A stretch of DNA of 62,378 bases from Chloroflexota bacterium (lineage in GTDB: Bacteria > Chloroflexota > Anaerolineae > Aggregatilineales > J027). The notes beneath the pieces are model-generated. The model made no database searches. It saw only the letters and a list, made by a program, of their open reading frames with translations, and had not been told where the DNA came from. Position 1 is the stretch's first letter; each line of letters begins with the position of its first letter. Made by a program: the position numbers and the translations under genes. Shown here piece by piece: positions 53,149-60,066 of the stretch. The stretch lies in the NCBI GenBank assembly GCA_013112715.1, contig JABFGB010000001.1, forward strand, positions 285,502 through 347,879, read 5' to 3'.

Positions 53149-55092
53149 CTCACGGCTAAATTGGGTTTCATACAACTGGCGGTAGAGGCCGCTTTGCGCC
53201 TGCAATTCGCTGTGTGTGCCACGCTCAACCACCTGCCCACGATCCATGACCAAAATGAGATCCGCGGCAAGGATAGTGCTGAGGCGATGGGCAATCACAA
53301 TGCTAGTACGCCCTGCCATGACCGTTTTGAGCGCATCTTGAATAAGTGCCTCAGATTGACTGTCGAGGTGACTGGTGGCCTCATCCAACACCAAGATACG
53401 CGGGTTTTTGAGGATAACACGGGCAATGGCAAGGCGTTGTTTTTCGCCCCCACTCAGCCGATAGCCGCGTTCACCCACAATCGTCTCATAGCCATTTGGC
53501 AACCCCATAATAAAATCGTGGATATTCGCCGCCCGACACGCTGCCTCGATTTCAGCTTGGGTGGCATCCAACCGCGCATACAGCAAATTGGTGCGGATGG
53601 TATCATGAAACAGGTGGGTTTCCTGCGTCACCATCCCCACATTTTCCGCCAGTGAATCCAAAGACACATCGCGTAGATCATGCTCATCCAGCAGAATTCG
53701 GCCTGTGGTGGGGTCATACAAACGGGGGACGAGATAGGTGGTCGTCGTTTTACCCGCCCCACTCGGCCCGACCAATGCCACTAACTGCCCCGGCTGAATG
53801 ATAAACGATACTCCATCCAATGCTTGCACCCGTGCTTGGCTATAGGCGCTCGGTTCGGGGGCATCTTCAATGACATCCGGTTTTATTGTCCCATTGTGAT
53901 TTCCCGACAGCACAGCTTCCACTTGATGCACTTGTCCATGCCGCCGCACATAACTGAGGCCGATTTCCTTCTCGGTGTCATACCGAAACGAGACATTTTC
54001 AAACTCAATGCGCCCTTGCACATTGTCCAAAACTAACGCATCGGGTTTTTCCGCAATATCCAGCGGCAAATCAATCACCTCAAACACCCGCTCAAAGCTG
54101 ACTAGGGAGGTGGCAAAACTGATCGGCGCATTCGAGAGACTTTGCAAGGTGCTATAAAACTGGCCGAGATAGGCACTAAAGGCGACAATCGTGCCGATGG
54201 TGAATACGCCCTTTAGCACCATATAGCCACCAACCCAATAGACCACCGCTGTACCGATTGCCCCCAACAATCCCATCACCACGGAAAAACGCACCGAGGC
54301 CACCGAACGTTTGACCCCAATATCGCGCACCATCGCCGCGTGCTGATCGAAACGATTGACTTCCTCGCGCCGCCGTCCAAATAGTTTGACCAACAGCACC
54401 CCACCAATATTGAGCGTCTCGTGCATCAAGGCATTCATTTTGGCATTGTCATCCATAGATTCACGCGCCAAGTCGCGCTGAATGGTGCTAGACCGTTTCG
54501 CCAGTGGGATGAGCAGCGGCAAAATCAAGATACCCAGTGCCGTCAACCGCCATTCCAGCGCCAGCATCACCGTCAATGTCGCAATTAACTGCACCAAATG
54601 GCTGACAATATCCACAATCGTATTACTGATGGCGGATTGTGCATCTTTGACATCGTTATTGAGACGGCTCATCAACTCGCCCGTTTTGGTGTTGGTGAAG
54701 AACCGCAACGACATTTTTTGCAGATGGTTATAGAGGCCCATACGTAAATCATAGGTCACGCCTTCTGCCACTGTTGAACTCAGCCGCTTTTGCCAAATTT
54801 TGAGCGCCCCACCCATCAATGGAATGAAAAACAAACCGACAGCAAGCAGATTCAGTCGCCCCAAATCCTTTTCGGGTAGGGTAACATCTATCAAATCGCG
54901 GAAGATGAGGGGACGCAGCAAACCGACCAGTGTAGTAAACAAAATCACCGCCAGCATCGCGCTAATTTGGCGGCGATAGGGCCGGGCATAGGTGAATACC
55001 CGTTTGATGAGCGGCCATGTGATACTGACCGTTTGACCATCTTTGTTACGCATAAAAGGCAGGGTCAGCGCCTTGCCTTGTTTTTGGGCCAT
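53122..55092 (-). CDS. ABC exporter, fused membrane and ATPase domains (MsbA/MdlB-like)
   Basis: 656 residues from ATG 55092 with AAGGAG 6 nt upstream. Six membrane helices over about 35-330. In the ATPase, Walker A is V-G-P-S-G-A-G-K-T-T, the signature is R-L-S-G-G-E-K-Q-R-L, Walker B I-L-V-L-D-E-A-T-S, with the switch His in I-A-H-R. Between the first ATPase strand (F-E-N-V-S-F-R-Y-D) and A-L-D-G-V-S-F lies an insertion of about 55 residues that normal exporters lack. No C39 peptidase domain, so it is not a leader-cleaving peptide exporter. Substrate unknown. Confidence 0.88.
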   Translation of the reverse strand: MAQKQGKALTLPFMRNKDGQTVSITWPLIKRVFTYARPYRRQISAMLAVILFTTLVGLLRPLIFRDLIDVTLPEKDLGRLNLLAVGLFFIPLMGGALKIWQKRLSSTVAEGVTYDLRMGLYNHLQKMSLRFFTNTKTGELMSRLNNDVKDAQSAISNTIVDIVSHLVQLIATLTVMLALEWRLTALGILILPLLIPLAKRSSTIQRDLARESMDDNAKMNALMHETLNIGGVLLVKLFGRRREEVNRFDQHAAMVRDIGVKRSVASVRFSVVMGLLGAIGTAVVYWVGGYMVLKGVFTIGTIVAFSAYLGQFYSTLQSLSNAPISFATSLVSFERVFEVIDLPLDIAEKPDALVLDNVQGRIEFENVSFRYDTEKEIGLSYVRRHGQVHQVEAVLSGNHNGTIKPDVIEDAPEPSAYSQARVQALDGVSFIIQPGQLVALVGPSGAGKTTTTYLVPRLYDPTTGRILLDEHDLRDVSLDSLAENVGMVTQETHLFHDTIRTNLLYARLDATQAEIEAACRAANIHDFIMGLPNGYETIVGERGYRLSGGEKQRLAIARVILKNPRILVLDEATSHLDSQSEALIQDALKTVMAGRTSIVIAHRLSTILAADLILVMDRGQVVERGTHSELQAQSGLYRQLYETQFSRELVGHQFTD

Positions 55093-55228
55093 TTTGCTCC
55101 TTTGCAGAAAACCCAATATTGATTTCGCAACAATCATAATACGACAATACACCGCTGATGTTCCCATAGCAGCGATTTTCTTATAAAAATCTATTGTGAT
55201 TTATCAAGCAGGCAGGGAGAAATAACCT

Positions 55229-56083
55229 ATGATGCTAGAACTCGCAGTTGGCGACGCTTATGGGGCAGGCTTTGAATACGCGACGGACAACATTACACGC
55301 TTAAATGACCTATCAAATTACGTGAAGCATCCCAAACATCATATTTTGCCGGGGCATTATACCGACGACACCCAGATGAGCATTGCCATCGCTGAGGTCA
55401 TCATCGCTGGCTTGGAATGGACACCCCTTAATCTTGCCACCCACTTTGTCGAAGCCTTTAAACGTGACCCCCGTGAAGGCTATGCGGGTTCATTTTATGG
55501 TTTTTTGCAGCAGGTACACGATGGGGCAGAATTCTTGGCAAAAATCATCCCCGACAGCGACAAAAGTGGCGCAGCAATGCGGGCCATCCCAATTGGCCTC
55601 TTCCCAACCATTGAGGAAGTCATCGAAAAATCCAAAATACAAGCGGCCATCACTCACAATACACCTGATGGTATCGAAGCAGCTACTGCGGCGGCGTTAA
55701 TGTCTCATTATTTTATCTACCGCCTCGGCCCAAAAGCAGAACTTGGTCAATTTTTGGAACAACATATACCAGATAGCCACACATGGTCAAAGCCCTATGT
55801 GGGCAAGGTCAAATCAAAGGGATGGATGAGTGTGCAGGCCGCCATCACAGCCGTCATGCGAAATGACAGTATGAGCCGACTGCTGAAAGACTGTATTGCA
55901 TTTACGGGTGATGTCGACACCGTTGCCACAATTGCCCTCGGTGCAGCTTGCAACTGCCAAGAAATCTCGCAGGATTTGCCGCTTCATCTTCTCGACACGC
56001 TTGAAAATGGGCCATATGGCAAGGATTACTTAATGAGCCTTGATGCAAAATTGGCTTCTATCATACAAAAATATCGTCAATAA
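55229..56083 (+). CDS. ADP-ribosylglycohydrolase family protein
   Basis: 284 residues, ATG with GGGAGA upstream. Metal-binding motifs of the DraG/ARH family: A-V-G-D-A-Y-G-A-G-F-E at the N-terminus, Y-T-D-D-T-Q-M-S and the C-terminal F-T-G-D-V-D-T-V-A-T-I-A. The last is usually G-D-T-D-T and here has Val at the third position. It removes ADP-ribose from proteins or small molecules. No toxin or DraT partner is seen nearby. Confidence 0.87.
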   Translation: MMLELAVGDAYGAGFEYATDNITRLNDLSNYVKHPKHHILPGHYTDDTQMSIAIAEVIIAGLEWTPLNLATHFVEAFKRDPREGYAGSFYGFLQQVHDGAEFLAKIIPDSDKSGAAMRAIPIGLFPTIEEVIEKSKIQAAITHNTPDGIEAATAAALMSHYFIYRLGPKAELGQFLEQHIPDSHTWSKPYVGKVKSKGWMSVQAAITAVMRNDSMSRLLKDCIAFTGDVDTVATIALGAACNCQEISQDLPLHLLDTLENGPYGKDYLMSLDAKLASIIQKYRQ

Positions 56084-56180
56084 CCATCCATCTACCATCC
56101 ACAGGGATGTTGACAGGATGTTTTGTTCGTGATACCATATTCCATGTAACATCCCGTTGGATGGTAAGGAGATGGTCAAT

Positions 56181-56456
56181 ATGGAACAGGCACTTATTCC
56201 GAGCGTACCCGACAGCATTGGCTATATTTATCTCAGCCGTCAACGATTGGAAGCCTATCGAAGTCTAGGTCAAGTCATCTCGATGAAGGTCATCGGCATC
56301 CTTGCGATTGATGCCAGCGCCCCACCCGACTTGTTAGTCACGACCCTATCGAGCCTTACGGTTTATGGAGCAATCATCGCCAGTCCAACTGCATTAGCCG
56401 CCTTGACCCCTCATCTGAAACACATTGGGTTCGTTTTGGAGCAAAACCATGACTGA
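56181..56456 (+). CDS. Small protein related to the C-terminal domain of the next gene
   Basis: 91 residues from ATG 56181, 9 nt after AAGGAG. Residues 17-75 align with the C-terminal half of the ribbon-helix-helix protein that follows: L-S-R-Q-R-L-E-A here and Y-G-R-K-D-L-E-A there, then M-K-V-I-G-I-L-A-I-D against I-K-V-V-G-M-A-F-I-D, and similar endings. It lacks the DNA-binding part. The two genes overlap by 8 nt and are surely co-translated. It could form mixed oligomers with the regulator and tune it. No family name known to me. Confidence 0.75.
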   Translation: MEQALIPSVPDSIGYIYLSRQRLEAYRSLGQVISMKVIGILAIDASAPPDLLVTTLSSLTVYGAIIASPTALAALTPHLKHIGFVLEQNHD

Positions 56457-56841
56457 AAACACAACCGAAAAAATCACCATCAATCTAAGCGTCGTAGACT
56501 TAGGCAAAATTGATTTACTGGTCGAAGAAGGCTTCTATTCGACCCGCACCGACTTAATCAAGACTGCTATCCGCAATCTGCTCAATACGCACGAATCGCA
56601 TATTGGGCAGGTGGTCACACGCAAATCTTTCGCCATCGGCATTGTCAGCTATGGGCGCAAAGACCTCGAAGCGGCTGCTGCCAAAGGACAACCCCTTGAA
56701 ATTAAAGTCGTTGGCATGGCGTTTATTGATAACAATGTGACCCCCGAACTCGCCCAAGCCGCAATTCATTCATTGGAGGTCAGGGGTGTGCTGCGGGCCA
56801 GCGAAGCCGTCAAAAAAGCATTGGGGGATAAAATCAAATAA
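56449..56841 (+). CDS. Ribbon-helix-helix (CopG/Arc-type) regulator with C-terminal domain
   Basis: 130 residues from ATG 56449. Residues 7-50 are ribbon-helix-helix (I-T-I-N-L-S-V-V-D-L-G-K-I-D-L-L-V, F-Y-S-T-R-T-D-L-I-K-T-A-I-R). Residues 60-130 are a small alpha/beta domain shared with the upstream gene. Probably a dimeric DNA-binding regulator, whose target is not visible. An autoregulatory site upstream of the pair would be expected but I see no clear one. The stop abuts the convergent GNAT stop with no gap. Confidence 0.83.
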   Translation: MTENTTEKITINLSVVDLGKIDLLVEEGFYSTRTDLIKTAIRNLLNTHESHIGQVVTRKSFAIGIVSYGRKDLEAAAAKGQPLEIKVVGMAFIDNNVTPELAQAAIHSLEVRGVLRASEAVKKALGDKIK

Positions 56842-57288
56842 CTAGACATGCTTCACATACGTCACTTCTTCCGCCAGATAATGGGGATGCCGCACATACC
56901 ATTCCACTTGGGGGGAGTGTGGGATGGTTTGCACCGTCACTTCGACAGGTATCTCTACAAACCCCAAACGCTGAAAAAAGCCCCCTGCCTCGGTGCTGAA
57001 CACAAATAATTGAGAAAGCCCACGCTGACGGGTCAACTCCTCCACATATTCGACAATGGCCTGCCCTAACCCTGCTTTCCGATAAATCGGTTCCACATAG
57101 AGTGACCCCAAAAGCGCCCCGCGTTCATCCGGCTCAAAACGCGCAAACCCGATAATACTATCCCCATCAAAAGCTGCCTGAAATAATGAACGCGCAGGGT
57201 CAATATCGGCCCACTGCATCGGAATGCTTTTGAGACGCTCAAAAATGGCTAAAAATTCCTCGGGCGACGCAGGCCGAATCTCGATCAT
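56842..57288 (-). CDS. GNAT-family N-acetyltransferase
   Basis: 148 residues. Acetyl-CoA binding region in Y-R-K-A-G-L-G-Q-A-I-V-E-Y-V, preceded by L-G-S-L-Y-V-E-P-I. Followed by G-G-F-F-Q-R-L-G-F-V-E-I, as in ArgA-like/PhnO-like GNAT proteins. Acceptor unknown. It converges exactly on the ribbon-helix-helix gene. Confidence 0.85.
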   Translation of the reverse strand: MIEIRPASPEEFLAIFERLKSIPMQWADIDPARSLFQAAFDGDSIIGFARFEPDERGALLGSLYVEPIYRKAGLGQAIVEYVEELTRQRGLSQLFVFSTEAGGFFQRLGFVEIPVEVTVQTIPHSPQVEWYVRHPHYLAEEVTYVKHV

Positions 57289-57465
57289 CCTAGACTCCTA
57301 AATTTATACGCGGTTACATTGGCAACCGAATTTTACCGCCGCCGCAACTCTCAGGAATGAATTACGTATAAAGAATATAACCCTCCCCAAAAGAGGGGTA
57401 TTTCGGCCTTGCACATGGTCATAAAATAAACCATCAACGATAAACCCAGTTCAGGAGTAAACATC

Positions 57466-57786
57466 ATGTGGTGGTGGGGTCATGGCGGAAAACATTTCAT
57501 GTGGAAATATAGCTGGCTGATGTGGCCGCTTGGCTGGCTGGCTTTTACCGCCGTTTCAAAGGGCATCGCCTACATTGGCGACAATCCTATCATTCTCGGG
57601 GTTGCGTTTGCACTGGCAATCCCATTTCTATTTTTGGGCATGGGGATTCAATTGGTGAAGGGCTGGCAGCAAAATAATAGCGGCCCGATTAAACGTAAAA
57701 ATGAGACCCTAGCCAAGCACAAAAACGATGACCAACCCCGTCGTTACATGCGGAGCGATGATGGGGAGTTGATTGAAATTACCTAA
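57466..57786 (+). CDS. Small membrane protein with two hydrophobic segments
   Basis: 106 residues, ATG with AGGAG upstream. Trp/His/Gly-rich start (M-W-W-W-G-H-G-G-K-H), then two hydrophobic segments (about 17-35 and 40-63) and a polar tail of Lys/Asn/Asp. The short loop and the polar tail suggest both ends face the cytoplasm. I do not recognise a family. Confidence 0.7.
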   Translation: MWWWGHGGKHFMWKYSWLMWPLGWLAFTAVSKGIAYIGDNPIILGVAFALAIPFLFLGMGIQLVKGWQQNNSGPIKRKNETLAKHKNDDQPRRYMRSDDGELIEIT

Positions 57787-58104
57787 TTTTTCAGTGAGAG
57801 CAAATCCCGTAAGCCCTCGATCAGAACTTCTTTCCATTTCCTCACTTACGGCGGTTGTCTATCCTAAACAGATGGCAGCCGCTGATCTGCTTTTTGCATC
57901 CCTCAAAGAGAATTCCCCTATCCTCGCCATTAGCTGACTAGGGGTGGGGGGGAGAACCTGTTCAGCCATGAAGATAGGGGATTTATAATAGCTATCGTTA
58001 CCCGACGCGGTATTAGATTTCTGGACGGGGAAGACTCATCAAATTTTAATGTCGTGGCAGATGTGCTACACTAAGCATATTCATTCATGGTAACTCATTA
58101 GCAT
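57787..58104 (+). other. Intergenic region before the ECF sigma gene
   Basis: 318 nt with no gene. Holds the terminator at 57869-57895, a TATAAT at 57984-57989 without a good -35, and TACACT (58067-58072) 33 nt before the sigma start. No ECF-type GGAAC-GTC promoter was found by eye. Confidence 0.5.
57869..57895 (+). terminator. Terminator after the small membrane protein gene
   Basis: CAGAT and CAG pair with CTG and ATCTG around CCG, with a 2-nt bulge, then C and TTTTT. Confidence 0.65.
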
Positions 58105-58671
58105 ATGCCAGATAACACTGCATTTGACGAAACCGACCTTATAAATCGCATCAAACTACGCGATCAATCTGCCCTGTCCGAGCTATATCAACGCTTCGGC
58201 GGATTAGTCTATGGATTGGCGATGCGCGTATTGCAGAACGCAGGTTTCGCCGAAGAAGTGACCCAAGATATATTCCTCAAAATTTGGGATCAACCCGATA
58301 GTTGGGATTCTACACGCGGCAAGCTGCTCAATTGGCTCATGACCGTTACGCGCTACACCGCGATTGATCGCCTTCGTAAAGAGCAGCGCCGCCCATCATG
58401 GTCAGCGGTAGATATTGAAGATGTTTTGAATATGAGTAGCAAACAAGGCCTATTGGATGAACAAGACACCATGCTGCTGCGAACGTTAATCCAACAATTG
58501 CCATCGAACCAAACCGAGGCTATCGAACTGGCGTTTTTTGGGGGTATGTCTCACAGCGAGATTGCGGCCCAGCTTAATCTACCACTTGGCACAGTCAAAA
58601 CTCGGCTGAGGCTTGGTTTGGAGAAATTAAAAACGATGTGGCTGGAAGCAATCGGTCAGCCGAATGAATAA
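58105..58671 (+). CDS. ECF-type RNA polymerase sigma factor (SigK-like)
   Basis: 188 residues. Region 2: A-L-S-E-L-Y-Q-R-F-G-G-L-V-Y-G-L-A-M-R, E-E-V-T-Q-D-I-F-L-K-I-W and T-V-T-R-Y-T-A-I-D-R-L-R. Region 4: A-I-E-L-A-F-F-G-G-M-S-H-S-E-I-A-A-Q-L with V-K-T-R-L-R. It directs transcription of a stress or surface regulon and is held by the membrane anti-sigma encoded 83 nt downstream. Confidence 0.92.
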   Translation: MPDNTAFDETDLINRIKLRDQSALSELYQRFGGLVYGLAMRVLQNAGFAEEVTQDIFLKIWDQPDSWDSTRGKLLNWLMTVTRYTAIDRLRKEQRRPSWSAVDIEDVLNMSSKQGLLDEQDTMLLRTLIQQLPSNQTEAIELAFFGGMSHSEIAAQLNLPLGTVKTRLRLGLEKLKTMWLEAIGQPNE

Positions 58672-58754
58672 TGTGTAAATTCTTGACGGCCTGACATCTG
58701 ATTAAAGCATTAAAAACGTATTCTATGTATAGATGAGTTGTAATGTAGTTGGCG

Positions 58755-59567
58755 ATGGATAAAAACGATAGCAGACTCAATAGCATAAACGCAGCGTGCG
58801 ACACACTCCGCGAATTACTGCCCGCCTATAGCATTGGTGCAACCGATGAGGCAGAAACCCGCCTAGTGGAATCGCTGCTGGCCGAGTGCCCCGAGGTCGC
58901 TATTGAGTTGCAAGATTTTATGCGTTTGGCAGGTGCAATCGCCTACACCGCACCGCCGATAACACCTCCTGCCGCTTTGCATGACAAATTAATGACTGCG
59001 GTGGCCCAACGTCAAACATTCACCCCCTCGCCCACCCCTGTTCCAACGACCCCAGTGCGCTGGCTTACCCCCACCCTTGCCCGTTTCACACTAGCAGCGG
59101 CAGCACTTTTGCTCATCGTCAACGTGGTTTTGATTGCCCGTCTATTCAATCTGAGTGATGAACAGCAGCAGCAAGAAACCAAAATTGATCAACTGAGCGA
59201 CCAGTTAACGCGACAAAATCAATTCTTCGCCGCCCTAGCGACCGGAAAAGCCAATCGCATCAATCTGGAATCCTCTACAGGTGAGGCGTTAGCATCGGTA
59301 ATTTGGACACCTGCCAGTAACAGTGCATTGCTGGTATCCAATAATCTCCCCGCCTTAGCATCGGATCGTGCCTATCAATTGTGGTTTATTCGTGACAATC
59401 AACCCATCAGCGGCGGCGTCTTCCGTGTGGATGAAGAGGGACAGGGGACATTTATATTTGAGATTCCAGCCCCATTGAATGAATATGATGCGCTCGGTAT
59501 TTCTGACGAACCCATGACCGGGAGTGAAGCCCCTTCCACAAATCCTGTCGCGCTTGGTGGTGCCTAA
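58755..59567 (+). CDS. RskA-family membrane anti-sigma factor
   Basis: 270 residues from ATG 58755; a TTG 6 nt upstream is possible. N-terminal helical sigma-binding domain (L-R-E-L-L-P-A-Y-S-I-G-A-T-D-E-A-E) without the zinc H-x-x-x-C-x-x-C motif. Pro/Thr linker, one membrane helix (about 110-135), coiled coil, then the extracytoplasmic RskA domain (L-P-A-L-A-S-D-R-A-Y-Q-L-W-F-I, G-V-F-R-V-D-E-E-G). It holds the adjacent sigma factor at the membrane until released by proteolysis. Confidence 0.9.
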   Translation: MDKNDSRLNSINAACDTLRELLPAYSIGATDEAETRLVESLLAECPEVAIELQDFMRLAGAIAYTAPPITPPAALHDKLMTAVAQRQTFTPSPTPVPTTPVRWLTPTLARFTLAAAALLLIVNVVLIARLFNLSDEQQQQETKIDQLSDQLTRQNQFFAALATGKANRINLESSTGEALASVIWTPASNSALLVSNNLPALASDRAYQLWFIRDNQPISGGVFRVDEEGQGTFIFEIPAPLNEYDALGISDEPMTGSEAPSTNPVALGGA

Positions 59568-60066
59568 TGCCCCCACCGATTGTCAGAATCCATTTACAAT
59601 ATTCACATATTAATCCTCACATCGGCCTAAAATCCTCCATCTAACTCAACAAAATGTCCATTTTCTACCCTCAACTCAGCTATTAACAGCCCTTGTTGAC
59701 GGGGTTTTTTTGTCTATATCGTTATTGGATTTATGTTAGCGCGATAACTTAATTCATCCATTCCCCCTAACCCCACAGTTGCATTGAGAACACGTTATTT
59801 GAATTGGTCTTTCTCAATGATTGTACTCTTAATTCAAGACAAATCTTTACAAAAGTTGGAATTGCGCTTGTTTACGAATTTACGTAATTCATTTATTCTT
59901 TCTTTAGTCTTCAGAAATTTTTCATAATTTCTCAAGGCTCATTGCCGAAGCAAAGCCGCTTTTCAATGCGGTTCCGCAGAAAAAACGAGGACATATGGTT
60001 CGTGAATTTCGTAAAATAACGATTAAGAAACAGTCCTCGCTCAATTCTGTCAAGGAGCGTGTATCA
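59568..60066 (+). other. Intergenic region before the secreted repeat protein
   Basis: About 500 nt without a clear gene. TCAACAA (59646-59652) and TTGTTGA (59693-59699) can pair, followed by CGGGG and seven T at 59705-59711, a possible terminator for the anti-sigma gene. GAAATTTTTCAT at 59914-59925 is an inverted copy of the P1/P2 box. A structured element lies at 59944-59979. An in-frame ATG at 59995 is an alternative start of the next gene. Confidence 0.45.
59944..59979 (+). promoter_or_regulatory. Possible structured 5' leader element
   Basis: AGCCGC and GCGGTT pair around an 8-nt loop inside an outer TGC(C)GAA / TTC(C)GCA stem with an A-rich internal loop. The GAAGCAAAGCCG strand is like that at 10848 and partly like 2780. 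No known riboswitch assigned. Confidence 0.25.

Noticed and set aside
53161..53655. 164-codon plus-strand open frame inside the ABC exporter gene
   Set aside because: Antisense to the conserved ATPase motifs; no family pattern.
53122..55092. ABC exporter as the dedicated transporter of the Nif11 peptides
   Set aside because: No C39 peptidase domain and over 40 kb from the precursors.
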